Assembly (NCBI GenBank): GCA_003439945.1
Contig: QVRM01006564.1
Location: 732,501 to 796,500 of the forward strand
From: Dermanyssus gallinae
Taxonomy: Eukaryota > Arthropoda > Arachnida > Mesostigmata > Dermanyssidae
Direction: 5' to 3'
DNA length: 64,000 nt
The position numbers and the translations under genes are program-made. Positions 45,812 through 54,382 of the stretch are shown here, one piece after another; position 1 is the stretch's first letter, and every line of letters begins with the position of its first letter. The notes below the pieces were generated by a model. The model had not been told where the DNA came from, did not search any database, and worked only from the letters and a program-made list of their open reading frames with translations.

Positions 45812-48800
45812 TATATATACGGAAAACTGGCGTTTGACGTCGTTTGTGATTATGTATCAGAACACACAGAAACACTGCGTGAAAAAACACACCCCAACGA
45901 CGGATGTCGATGAGTGTCGATGTAACGGCACATCCGTTTTTTGCATGACCGTTGGCGCCAAAAGCCATCACTATTCCTCTGGCGTTTCGTCGTAACATAT
46001 GCACGGTATTTTTTTTAGCAACCGTCACCTCTTTCTACCACAATTAGCTGGTAAACTAGCTCCAAAAACAGCAATATCAACAGTGGCAGCAGTAGTTATT
46101 GTCATCACTCGAGACAGTGTAGCTAGCTGCCGCGAACAGGCATCCAGTCTCTTGAAGAGAGAAAAGCCACGAGGCGCGAGGTGAGCGAAACACTGCCCCT
46201 TCTTTCGATGTCCTTGTCTCCGTCTCGGACTTGGTCTCTTCTCTTTGTCCCCATTTCGTGAGCTCCTACTATCCCTCTCGCTACCTCTCAATGTTAGAGT
46301 GTGTATGTATCTCAATGTCTCTCAGCCTCACTCTACTCTGTATATACTGCTCGGTTGTGCTGTGAATGAATGGCAGAAAGCGAATGGTCGCGGCGCAGAA
46401 CGATCGCGATCGTCGTCGTCATCGTCGTCGTCGTCGAGGTGAACGACCTGAGGCGGACGAGAAGGAGGCGCAAAAGCAGCAGCGGCAGCAGCAGCAGCTT
46501 CAGCAGCCACATAGCTTAGAGCTGTGGAAGGGGGCGCTAGGCTTCTGGCGCCCCCTTCCACTACCACCTCCCGCCGCGCCCCCACTACCCAGTAAGAACA
46601 CGCAGCCTGCCGCCAGTAAGAACGCGCAGGGAGTGGGGCTGCAGCAGCAACCGTAAACAGCTTGGGCCAGCGAACGATCGCGAACCCCTCATCCCCCGAA
46701 GTAGAGAGCGAATGAGCGGGGGGGAGAGAGAGAGAGAGGAATATGGGATATGTGGAGCTATGGGAGTTAGGGCAAAACCTGGCCAGCAGAGACAGCGGGC
46801 TGAGAAGAGGACTGCAGGGCCGCCAGGCGCTGGCCATTCATGACCTATCATGATGCTGATGATGGTGATGGTGATTGGTGCTGATTGTAGTGAGGATTGT
46901 GATGATAATTACGGTGATGATCTTGATGTTAGCAACAGCACCAGCATCAGTTAAGGCAGTCGTCGGCATTATGGGGGAGGGGGGGGGGTGATATGTTGAT
47001 GTGGTCGTGGTAGAAACGGCTAGCAGCAACCAGCGAACATGTGAGGAGAGCCTGCCGCATCAACATCATCATTCGTTTACTTCGTGAGGGCTTTCTTCCA
47101 TCAGGGAAATGCCGGACTATGGTCGGAGTTGTTGTTGCTGTTGTTGCTGTTGCTGCTGTTGTTGTTTTTGTTGTCGTCGTAGTTGTTGTTGTTGTCGTAG
47201 TTACTGTTGTTTTCGGTGACGTCGCAGTGAATACTGGCTGGGTGGGGTGACGTTGGTGGAAGAGACCGGTGGGGGGCCAAGATATGGATATTGGCATCTA
47301 CGCTCAATTGTCAATAGTCGAGCGAAAAAGCTACGAACAAACGAAAGCTAGTCGGTCGGCCGGTCAGCCCCCAGCTAGCCATGCTGTATAGTGCGACCAC
47401 AACGAGATGGGCCGATGAGAGATTAGGACGGGCAACGAGGTGGACGAAAAAGATCTAGCTGCAAGCAGGAAGAGCAGCCGTGCTAGCGTGATTTGGGACT
47501 CTGAATTAGGTTCTGATTTGAGCATCCAACTAGGTAGATTTGGGCTTCTGGAGAAGGAAAAAGAGAAAAGTGATGGCGAGATGATGTCAATTCAGTAGCC
47601 AGCATTAGAAAGAAATAGCAGCATTGACGGCAGCCACAAGGTTCAGGAGGCGTAGAACGAAAATGAACAGAATGAAGTCAACAACAGAATGACAATGAAG
47701 TGGAAGAAAGAGATCCAAGATGTTGGATGGCTGGCTCGCTAGGCAATCCGACGAAGCACGATTGTCATTCACCGGGTGAAGAAACCGAAAGCTAAACAGC
47801 CGATATAAATAGACGCTAGGAGGAAAGAATGACAACATCACAACAAGGTGAGATGGTAGTGGATCGAATGAGAGAAATTACACAAAGCTCTGGGGATGCA
47901 CTGGGCTAGCTGAGCCGCTGTAATGGCCGCATAGATAACAGCAGCCGAGAGCGGTATGCTCGTATGGCTATGTTGGTCAGTGTACTATATATATATAGTA
48001 CACTGACCAACATAGCCATACACTATCTATCTATCTATATATATATATATATATATATATATGCGTACTGTACTCGTGCTGACTTGCACTTGCATTTGTA
48101 TGATGATGAACTAAAACCAATGCGGCTGCAGCACAAAGCATGCATGTATGTACAAGCGGCCGTCATGTAAAGCAAACAGGTATGGAAAGTAAACCCCCAG
48201 CATAGAAGAAAAACAGGATCTAGATCGAGACTCAAGGAAGACAAGGAAACGGCACGAAAGAGGACACCGACAAAACACACAACGTGTTGGCGCTCGATAG
48301 TACTCGGCCGTCCTCGCCTCTTGAAGAGTAAACTAACATAGTTAAACATAGGAAAGACGCGAGATTGTAGGGCGGGGTATAGGAGAGTATGATGATTGCT
48401 TTGGCAGTCAATGACGACGATCGGTGAGGTCCTGTTGCAGTCATGTGCCTTGTAGGGCGGTCATGTTTGTGGCGGCGTGGTCTGGGTAGATAATGCAAAA
48501 TACTTCCCTGACTTCGAGTGTGCCCGATCACAGCTTCGATCGATCCCACAAGTGGGGCCGGCTTCTTGCGTTCTAACATGTCACGAGTGCATACAAGAGG
48601 ATTTGAAAAAGGCACACTTGGGTGGCGTGCCTGGGTTTAATGCTTGGTAATTCCACATACACTTGACAAGAATGTGTTGGTAAAAAGGCTATATATATGC
48701 AGCAGATGGGCTAAGAAGTTGCTAAAAATGATTTGACGCTAAAAAATAGCGTGGAACGTTTGTCTCTTAGACTTCGTGCATGTGGGTATCTGTATATAAT

Positions 48801-48997
48801 ATGTATACATGTATTACGTATTATAAACCCCTGACGAACCGTTGACCTGACGAATAGTTGTTTTCTTTTTAGGAGTCTGTTGAGTGTGGATTTTTAAGAA
48901 ATAAATCGTAGCAACAGCACCACCACACTCACAGGTCGTCGGTTAAACATTAGAGCTCGAATCTTGCGTCACATCGTTGTTTCGCACTTCGGATTCA

Positions 48998-49046
<49 letters not shown>

Positions 49047-51929
49047 TATATATAGTTCGAGCAAGTATGAACTAGTCAATGAAAAAGTGAGCCAACTGGA
49101 CGGAAAGGCGCTCCATCGTCGCTTAGCTAGCAATACCGAAGATAATTATGAGAGTGATGAGAAGCGCTGTTATGATAGCCGGTAGGAGTGATGTGGGCAC
49201 GCAACCCTCATGTGACCAGCCAGCCAAACATACGCGACATCTGGTTTTCCTCTACGCTACTCTTCTCTTCCTTTCTACCATTTCCCTTTCTCTCTCTCTC
49301 GCTATCTCTCTCTCGTCCCATGTCTCCCTGTTGTCCTTGCTAACTCCTATCTCGTTCCTCCCGAATATTTCGCTCGAGTCCCCCTGCAGTCCGCTGCACG
49401 TCTAGCACAGCCGTGACTATGAAGACTATTGTTCATAAGCGACAGAAACAGCGTTGAAAAAGCTCGCTCACATGATACACTGCTCTCAGTTGTTATTGTT
49501 GGTGCAGCAGCCGCCGCTGCTGGTTTTCTTGTTGTTGTTGTTGCTATTGTTGTTGCTTTTGTTGTTGCTATTGTTGTTGCTGCTGCTGTTGTCGTTGTTG
49601 CTACTGCTGGTACTGCTACTGTTTTGATTGTTCTGTCCAAGACTCTTTTTCGTATTTTAATTCTTCTTTCTTCTTCATGGTTCCATCGACTCGGTCGGTC
49701 AGTCAGCCCTGTGTCAGTGGTGGTGGTGGTGATGATGGTGGTAGAGGTAGAGGTAGACGAGTGCTCACGACGGTGACAGCTGCGAGGTGAAAGCTTGTCG
49801 CCTTGAGGTAATCATCCATGTATGATCGTGACAGCCCCATTCATCTCTGTGCAGTTCTGATCGTGTCTCATAGTCAGCAGCATCGAATGGTCGTATGGCC
49901 ATCGACCGTAGCCCGGCAGCGGCCCGAGTTCGGAGGACATCAAGGGGCCTCGTTACACCTCAACACTGCACTCAACGATTCAGTCACTTGTCTCTCTCTT
50001 CTCTCGGCCACCATGAGGCACCAGGCGAAGGCCGGAGGGCCAGCCGCAGGGCATTCAGTCAGACCAATGGCTGCTGCCACCTCTGTATATATATATATAT
50101 ATATATATATGCAGTATGTATGTATGTATATATATATATATATATATAGGACAGAATGAACATGACAAAAAGCAATTGAGAAAGTATATTCTTGTTGTGT
50201 CTAACTATTATGTCTCTTGGCTGCACATTTCGTTTAAAGAGGAACAACTTCTACTTAGTCTGTACTGCTGTCGTTGTAACCGGTTTGCTTCATGCATCCA
50301 TCAATTAGCTACGTGGGTTAATGTGATACTTTATTGTAAATTAAATACGCAACGTTCACACCTCAACGAGCTCAGTAGCGCTTGACGAACCCGTTTGCAA
50401 ATGGACTATTCTATACAAGTTCAATGTATAGCCGAGATTCTCTGCTGCGCCGAGTCAAGGGCAGTTAGCCGCCACTATCGCAGTCTCACAGAACCATGCC
50501 AGCGTCTTTACGAGTAACTACATATATCTAATTATTGATATATATGCAAAGTAGTGATTGTCTTATTTAGTGTGTTCCTTTGTCTCTTCTCATTTTCCAC
50601 AGGGAGAGAATCTGCTGCGGTGTTGTGTTCAAGGGACCTCGTAACGAACTGCTAGTCTACCCGAAGCTTCTGAAGCCATGTCCCTGCAGACTTCGCAGAC
50701 GTTCAGTATCGAGTCAGCACTCTCATTCGCAGGTTTGTTATAAAATATACTCAAATCAACATATATATATATATATACAGGGTCATTCATATCGTTGTGC
50801 ACGCATTTCGAGGTTTGATATAACTCGGCAAGAAAATAAGTTTTCCCTATGGAGGGAAGACGTGGAAACGTCTTGTTTAGGAGAGAGAGTGAAGTCTATA
50901 AAAGTAGTTTTCTGCCTTTTTTTCCTACATAGTTGTGCGAAATCTCTGTTTGCGGGAGAACCAGTCAACGCATGAAGGAACCGATTACACCGGCGAGTTC
51001 GGAGGAAAATTCTGCACAACGGAAGATATTCACTAGCTTGCGTAGCAAAAGGCTAAGACCCAGATTAGAGAAAGTCATGAAAAGTCGATATTTTACGTTA
51101 ACGCCTTTTCATGAAAAATCGTAAAATTTTTCCTTTGCGACCAAAAATGTACGTCCGGAAGACCACTCTCACGCAATAGCAAATTTAATGCCCATCATTT
51201 TCGTATCAAGGTGATGGTGCTGCGTTACGTAGTTGCCAAGTAACTAAGCTTTTTCGATAGCCATATCGAAAGCGAAGGCATGCATATTTCCATAGGGCGT
51301 ATGAGAAAGTTAGGTACATATTTAGAGGTTTGGTAGAACTCAACAAGAGAATAAATTTTCCTAGTGGAAGGAGGGGGCGGAAACGTCTTGGCAAATTTTT
51401 ACGGTTCTGAACGTGAAAACTTGCACGTAAAACATAACAACTATGACTGTCGAAAAAGCTTAGTGACTTGACAACTACGTAACGCAGCACCATCACCTTG
51501 ATACAAAAATGATGGGCATTAAATTTGCTATTGCGCGAGAGTGGTCTTTCGGACGTACATTTTTGGTCGCAATGGAAAAATTTGACGATTTTTCATGAAA
51601 AGGCGTTAACGTAAAATATCGACTTTTCATGACTTTCCCTAATCTGGGTATTAGCTTTTTGCTACGCAAGCTAGTGAAGTGTCTTCCGTTGTGCAGAATT
51701 TTCCTCCGAACACGCCGGTGTAATCGGTTCCTTCATGCGTTGACTGGTTCTCCCGCAAACAGAGATTTCGCACAACTATGTAGGAAAAAAAAGGCAGAAA
51801 AACTACTTTTATAAACTTCACTCTCTCTCCTAAACAAGACGTTTCCACGTCTTTCCTCCATAGGGAAAACTTATTTTCTTGCCGAGTTCTATCAAACCTC
51901 GAAATGCGTGCACAACGATATGAATGACC

Positions 51930-51972
<43 letters not shown>

Positions 51973-52650
51973 GTTAATTAAGATGCTCGTGCATACAGCT
52001 CAATGCCCCCTTCGTCTCGGACTGAGCCTCGTCATGGACTTTCAGTTTTTCGGCTGACTCAAGCCCCGCTTTAGGCGGATTGCCCCACAAAGCCAAAGCT
52101 CTTCTAGATACGTCACAAAAAGTGTCGAACTGCCATTACGACTCCTACCGCTCCAGGGAGTAGTTTTCAGGGACCCAAAACAAATCACTGTTAGTCGGTT
52201 CGGTTCAAATTGGCCAGGCCGCTGTACTAATTAAACTATGTGTATTATCACGTTTGTGTTCTGGCATGTTGTTGTATCTATCCTATTCATCGACTCCACC
52301 AGGACTCCAACAGTTCGGTGTGCATAACGCCGAACTCCGACGTTCTTCTGCCGACGAGTCCTGAGTCGCTGACCACTTCGGATACGTTTCCTACAGCGTA
52401 CAGTTCGATCTCTCGGCGAAGGGACTCTACCGATATCGCGGTCGACGGGGAACCCGAAGACACCACCACCACCACCACCATTGAGGACATGGATGACGAC
52501 CTCGCTGCTGACAGATCAATCCCTATAAGTCCAAAATCGACATCAACAGCGACGGCAGCAACAGCCACAAAAATGGCCACAACGACAACAAAAACAAAAC
52601 CAGCAACGCACGTATTGCCAGCCACACAAAAGACGGCATTTTTCGTCTAA
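29820..52650 (+). CDS. SINHCAF: SINHCAF/FAM60A homologue, six coding exons, 490 aa
   Basis: SINHCAF (FAM60A) is a subunit of the nuclear SIN3-HDAC co-repressor complex, which deacetylates histones at target promoters. Join 29820-29878, 31672-31840, 33627-33876, 34515-35031, 50603-50732, 52303-52650; intron phases 2, 0, 1, 2, 0 are consistent and every intron is GT-AG. Residues 1-84 match the family's Cys-rich, GATA-finger-like N-terminus: [13 protein letters not shown]16-C17-x-C19, [11 protein letters not shown] (21-31), C53-N-A-C56 and [13 protein letters not shown]. Residues 322-356 match the second conserved block ([20 protein letters not shown], then LLKPC). Between them are an acidic Ser/Glu segment (about 160-200) and a Gln/His-rich tract (about 224-305). 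Residues 376-490 are a Ser/Thr-rich tail I cannot align to the human C-terminus. Human SINHCAF is about 221 aa, so this protein is much longer. An in-frame stop upstream fixes the start. Intron 4 is 15.6 kb. Confidence 0.93.
30728..30757. repeat. (TA)n array in intron 1
   Basis: About 14 TA units. Confidence 0.95.
31400..31426. repeat. (TA)n array in intron 1
   Basis: About 13 TA units. Confidence 0.95.
31489..31552. repeat. (TA)n array in intron 1
   Basis: About 32 uninterrupted TA units, among the longest pure runs here, 120 bp before exon 2. Confidence 0.95.
31672..31840 (+). CDS. SINHCAF: SINHCAF coding exon 2
   Basis: Acceptor TTTCTTTTTTATAG, donor CAC|GTAAGT. Encodes residues 20-76, including [30 protein letters not shown] and WNH, the most conserved part of the family. 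Confidence 0.95.
31906..32076 (+). mobile_element. tRNA-derived SINE, copy 4, with 15-bp TSD
   Basis: 171 bp between perfect direct repeats TTTGCCTTCACTCGT at 31891-31905 and 32077-32091. In order: GAGCCCGGTGGCATGCG, GGAGACACATAGGTGCG, a B-box-like GGATTCGAACCCC, TTTATGGGGGTCCGTCTATGA, AGCAATGCGAAAAG, TTAAATGTTGGCTGAGAGTC. It sits in SINHCAF intron 2, 65 bp past the donor, in the same orientation as the gene. The intact TSD sets the element's ends exactly and implies recent LINE-mediated insertion. The A-box region is shorter than in copy 3. Confidence 0.9.
32420..32535. repeat. Imperfect (TA)n/(TTA)n block
   Basis: TA runs broken by TAT-TAT and AATAT steps, able to fold back on itself. Confidence 0.85.
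33627..33876 (+). CDS. SINHCAF: SINHCAF coding exon 3
   Basis: Acceptor TTCTAG, donor TATG|GTATGT. Begins [12 protein letters not shown], matching the family's VVDARAGP, then a basic Lys/Pro/Arg stretch ([19 protein letters not shown]) and an end rich in Arg/Ser (about residues 77-159). The basic part could help nuclear localisation. Confidence 0.93.
33877..34514 (+). other. SINHCAF intron 3 (phase 1)
   Basis: 638 bp, of which about 390 bp is a TIR element starting only 18 bp past the donor. Confidence 0.88.
33895..34282. mobile_element. MITE-like TIR element, about 390 bp
   Basis: Left end starts CAGGGCGTTCCAGAAGTTGC, then CTAACAAACTTC and AGTACAACTCGACG. The right end is its inverse with mismatches (CGCCGAGTTGTACTAG...GAAGTTTGTTAAGCA). 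The subterminal block, an ACTCG...AAAA...TTTTCC...TGGAA order followed by GGCGGAAA.GTCTT, is shared with the foldback element at 50778-51932. No transposase frame. The interior is A/T-rich. Confidence 0.75.
34515..35031 (+). CDS. SINHCAF: SINHCAF coding exon 4, with Gln/His tract
   Basis: Acceptor TTTTCAG, donor AGAAA|GTGAGT. Encodes residues 160-331: an acidic segment ([15 protein letters not shown], then [18 protein letters not shown]), a Q/H/P-rich tract of about 80 residues from mixed CAA, CAG and CAC codons, a short basic link (RHKRKNFK) and the conserved [10 protein letters not shown]. Conserved family sequence on its 3' edge shows that this CAA array, unlike the others here, is genuinely coding. 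Confidence 0.92.
34708..34955 (+). repeat. Coding CAA/CAG/CAC repeat
   Basis: Interrupted CAA/CAG/CAC/CCG triplets within SINHCAF exon 4. Mixed codons should slow slippage compared with the pure arrays elsewhere. Confidence 0.9.
35418..35451. repeat. (TA)n array in intron 4
   Basis: About 17 TA units, 390 bp past exon 4. Confidence 0.95.
35766..35783. repeat. C18 homopolymer
   Basis: Eighteen consecutive C residues, followed within 30 bp by a G-rich run (about 35802-35816). Confidence 0.85.
37934..39540 (-). pseudogene. R1/I-like LINE ORF2 relic, antisense in intron 4
   Basis: Read on the minus strand, domains appear in LINE order but in shifting frames. Endonuclease (about 39480-39060): [10 protein letters not shown], then [15 protein letters not shown] with [11 protein letters not shown], and [18 protein letters not shown] fingers (about 38800-38680): [27 protein letters not shown] motif C: TADDFVID near 38553-38542. 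Thumb: [15 protein letters not shown] (about 38480). C-terminal zinc-knuckle region: [38 protein letters not shown] (37934-38190). RT motifs A and B are deleted and Cys residues of the knuckle are lost, so the element is dead. Confidence 0.8.
40274..40344. repeat. (TA)n compound array
   Basis: TA runs with two G interruptions, about 70 bp. Confidence 0.95.
41085..41240 (+). mobile_element. tRNA-derived SINE (second subfamily)
   Basis: The head GGCGGCGTGGTCTAGGGGCT (A box TGGTCTAGGGGC) is followed about 50 bp later by a canonical B box GCCGGTTCGATCCC. About 60 bp on is a palindromic core CCGCTGAGAGTCAGCGG. The same tail core (GGCTGAGAGTCAGCC) ends the 171-bp SINE family. The head differs from that family, so it may be a chimera or a related family. 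No clear TSD. Confidence 0.65.
42098..42191 (+). repeat. Tandem CAA-rich repeat, 3 units of about 33 bp
   Basis: Units of the form CATCAACAACAACAATAAGA GCA(C/G) repeat three times, the last degraded, just after a C-rich run at about 42077-42095. Confidence 0.8.
42334..42359. repeat. (TA)n array
   Basis: About 13 TA units. Confidence 0.95.
44034..44083. repeat. Perfect 23-bp inverted repeat, 4-nt loop
   Basis: Arms 44034-44056 and 44061-44083 are exact reverse complements (left arm begins AACTATTCCTAAGTAATC) with loop TCAT. A CGA/CAA triplet array follows directly. Confidence 0.95.
44752..44895 (-). repeat. (TTG)n array
   Basis: About 140 bp of TTG with TTA and CTG changes, ending in TCG triplets. 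A CAA array of opposite polarity lies at 44567-44690. Confidence 0.9.
45723..45819. repeat. (TA)n compound array, about 97 bp
   Basis: TA runs with repeated ACATATAC interruptions. Confidence 0.95.
46524..46561. repeat. 14-bp inverted repeat, 10-nt loop
   Basis: GTGGAAGGGGGCGC-type stem: TGGAAGGGGGCGC (46525-46537) pairs exactly with GCGCCCCCTTCCA (46548-46560), plus one closing G-C pair. Very GC-rich hairpin in a CAG/CGT-rich stretch. Confidence 0.9.
47962..48021. repeat. Perfect 60-bp palindrome centred on TATATATA
   Basis: Bases 47962-47991 and 47992-48021 are exact reverse complements with no spacer (arm begins GTATGGCTATGTTGGTCAG). The centre is a short TA run between GTAC steps. A pure TA array starts 16 bp downstream (48037-48062). 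Confidence 0.95.
48037..48062. repeat. (TA)n array
   Basis: About 13 TA units after (CTAT)n. Confidence 0.95.
48471..48548 (+). mobile_element. tRNA-like SINE head
   Basis: Shares GGCGGCGTGGTCT with the element at 41085. A diverged B-box-like CTTCGATCGATCCC follows at the expected distance. The conserved GCTGAGAGTCAGC tail is not found downstream. Confidence 0.5.
49001..49054. repeat. (TA)n array
   Basis: About 26 TA units with one G interruption. Confidence 0.95.
49497..49625 (-). repeat. (TTG)n-rich tract
   Basis: TTG/CTG/TTGCTA triplets about 1 kb before SINHCAF exon 5. Confidence 0.8.
50086..50148. repeat. Two (TA)n runs around a (TATG)n spacer
   Basis: TA runs at 50086-50110 and 50126-50148 separated by GCAGTATGTATGTATG. 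Confidence 0.95.
50603..50732 (+). CDS. SINHCAF: SINHCAF coding exon 5
   Basis: Acceptor TTTCCACAG, donor CAG|GTTTGT. Completes Lys332 and encodes [24 protein letters not shown] and a basic RLRRR (residues 333-375), matching the family's ICCG(I/V)(I/V)(Y/F)KG...LFKPC block. Confidence 0.95.
50761..50777. repeat. (TA)n left flank of the foldback element
   Basis: TA run ending at the element's first base; with 51933-51968 it brackets the insertion. Confidence 0.95.
50778..51932. mobile_element. Foldback TIR element, 1155 bp, arms of about 490 bp
   Basis: Left arm 50778-51262 and right arm 51441-51932 are inverted copies differing at only a few per cent of positions. Ends are CAGGGTCATTCATATCG... 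and its inverse, flanked directly by TA on both sides within (TA)n, the pattern of Tc1/mariner-type TA insertion. The loop of about 178 bp (51263-51440) carries another version of the subterminal block (GAGGTTTGGTAGAACTCAAC ... GGCGGAAACGTCTTGG), so the unit may be a nested or duplicated structure. No transposase frame is present; it is a non-autonomous element. The nearly identical arms suggest a young insertion or gene conversion. Confidence 0.9.
51933..51968. repeat. (TA)n right flank of the foldback element
   Basis: About 18 TA units starting at the element's last base. Confidence 0.95.
52303..52650 (+). CDS. SINHCAF: SINHCAF terminal coding exon 6
   Basis: Acceptor CATCGACTCCACCAG; stop TAA at 52648-52650. 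Encodes residues 376-490: Ser/Thr/Pro-rich with several SP/TP sites ([20 protein letters not shown]), an acidic patch ([19 protein letters not shown]), then Thr/Ala/Lys repeats. Phase fits exon 5 exactly and the non-repetitive first 80 residues look coding. I cannot align it to vertebrate SINHCAF, so this exon is less certain than the others. Confidence 0.8.
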   Translation, partial: DSNSSVCITPNSDVLLPTSPESLTTSDTFPTAYSSISRRRDSTDIAVDGEPEDTTTTTTIEDMDDDLAADRSIPISPKSTSTATAATATKMATTTTKTKPATHVLPATQKTAFFV

Positions 52651-52738
52651 GTGACGCAAGCGTTGGCTGTTAGCCTACGTATCAGAGAGCTCTCTAAACA
52701 AAGAACATACATATAGAATTGCACATACATACATGCGA

Positions 52739-52739
<1 letters not shown>

Positions 52740-52769
<30 letters not shown>
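52740..52769. repeat. (TA)n array in the likely 3' UTR
   Basis: About 15 TA units, 90 bp after the SINHCAF stop. Confidence 0.95.
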
Positions 52770-52774
<5 letters not shown>

Positions 52775-52958
52775 CATACATACATGCGTGCAAAATCGAA
52801 CCTGGATAGAAGCTTCCAATCGGGACAGATATGCATTCGTTCGAATGCGTGCAATGCGACGCGAGCAAACACGTGGCAACAACAATGCCACAATAGTAAT
52901 AGTAGTAGTTAAAATAATAGTCATAATAATAATCATAATCATTATAAGCACCGACGTC

Positions 52959-53162
52959 ATGGCCATAGCACTAACTGACGTAAGATACGTTCCGAAAACT
53001 GCTGTAACCAGTCGTCTTTCGAATCGTTTCGGCCGGTTCGTGAAGTACGAACAAAACTATGAGCTAGATGTGCATGACGGGCAGGGCGTGAAACGTCCCC
53101 AATTCACCAAGCTGGCAGGCATTCCTACGACGCTTGCAGAAGCCTTAGAGGCACCGCCTTAA
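52959..53162 (+). CDS. Short hypothetical ORF, 67 codons (weak)
   Basis: Mixed-composition frame (contains SRLSNRFGRFVKYEQNYELD and KRPQFTKLAGIPTTLAEAL). It lies 300 bp past the SINHCAF stop, probably in its 3' UTR or just beyond. No family recognised and no promoter evidence. Confidence 0.15.
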   Translation: MAIALTDVRYVPKTAVTSRLSNRFGRFVKYEQNYELDVHDGQGVKRPQFTKLAGIPTTLAEALEAPP

Positions 53163-54211
53163 GCGGGCGGAAAATATTAGCTGGACAACGTGCAGTATAT
53201 AGTCATAATGTGACGTCTCGAGCCTCACATTGCTTCTCCAGCGCGTTTTTAGGCGGCACTTCATTCGTGCGTAAAATAGTGTCACGAGTGCAAACGGGTG
53301 CAAACCGTACAGCTACAGTGCTGGTTACCTGGCACTGTACGTACGCATTGTGTAATAGGATAAGTGCATGCGTGGACGCGTCTACAGGTCAGGCCTGTGT
53401 CAGCTCCTCCAGGTTGGCGCAGACAGCCTATTGTTTGCGCTGCTACGGGGGGAGGTCCGCCATTCGACTCTATTAAGTTTCGACAATTGAGCTCGCACTG
53501 GTCACCCTCATATCTCAGTGTGGCCTAGGAAACACGATGTATCGGATGTCGTTCGTGTTACAGCCCGCATGCCGACAACAACGAACCATAACATAAAGCA
53601 AATCCTATCTGTGTATAAATTTGAGCATACAAAGAAACACACACTCATATATGCAAATATGCATACACACATGTATACGCAAATACGGAATTATTTGAGG
53701 TGCATTGGGGTAGCAGTGACCCAGCTATGATCAACCGAACATCTTGAAGTAGTTAAAGTGTGTGTCTTTGCGTGTTTCTGGCAGCATGACAGCAGCACGG
53801 GCGGCCTTTAACTAGGCCAGTAAAGGAATCATTTTTCCAGCGGGCTGCCGTGCGTGTCTAAGGCCGAACATGCGAATCACACAGGCATCGCGCGTATAAT
53901 ATTTTCACAAATTAAGTATTTCTTTCGTTTATACATTAACTCATTCATTGCCGCCTTTTCATCGGCTGATGTGAGTGAATGGGCGTTCGGCGCCACCCGA
54001 TGTAAATCCTCTGGTCCCTTCAGTCCTGCTGGAGGCACTCCGGGACCACTCAAAAAGTGCCCGCCACAAACAGTGGGTAGCAATGGCAAGCAATGTTAGG
54101 CAACGTACGCCTCGTATCTACAGTTGACCTACAGTGAAACTATAGCCTAATGATGGCCTAACACGCTCTGTGCATATGTGTATTGCATGAGGTGCTGTGT
54201 GACTATTAATA

Positions 54212-54214
<3 letters not shown>

Positions 54215-54250
<36 letters not shown>
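54215..54250. repeat. (TA)n array
   Basis: About 18 TA units. Confidence 0.95.
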
Positions 54251-54255
<5 letters not shown>

Positions 54256-54302
54256 GAAAACCAAAGGAGGATAAAGTGGACAAGACCGTCAAAAATGACA
54301 GG

Positions 54303-54382
54303 TTAGTCTGCTGCCGGATTCAAACTGTGAGTTTGTAATGTGCAATTAATGAATTATCGTCACTAGTCCACCTCGTATGGCA
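54303..54382 (-). mobile_element. tRNA-like SINE head or tRNA pseudogene (minus)
   Basis: On the minus strand an A-box-like GAGGTGGACTAGTGACGATA is followed at tRNA-like distance by a B-box-like ACAGTTTGAATCCGG. The fold does not make a convincing intact cloverleaf. Confidence 0.45.

Larger units (their letters stand above)
35032..50602 (+). other. SINHCAF intron 4 (phase 2), 15.6 kb
   Basis: Bounded by the donor at 35032 and the acceptor CATTTTCCACAG ending at 50602. Holds an R1/I-like LINE relic (37.9-39.5 kb, minus), tRNA-like SINE copies (41.1 and 48.5 kb), three strong inverted repeats (44.0, 46.5, 48.0 kb), CAA/TTG arrays and many TA arrays. The stretches 36.1-37.9, 39.6-41.0 and 42.4-44.0 kb show nothing I recognise. 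Confidence 0.85.
50733..52302 (+). other. SINHCAF intron 5 (phase 0)
   Basis: 1570 bp, of which 1155 bp is one foldback element between TA runs 28 bp after the donor. Confidence 0.88.

Noticed and set aside
50783..51848. Mirror-image short ORFs within the foldback element
   Set aside because: The same sequence is read from both arms; no transposase motif is present.
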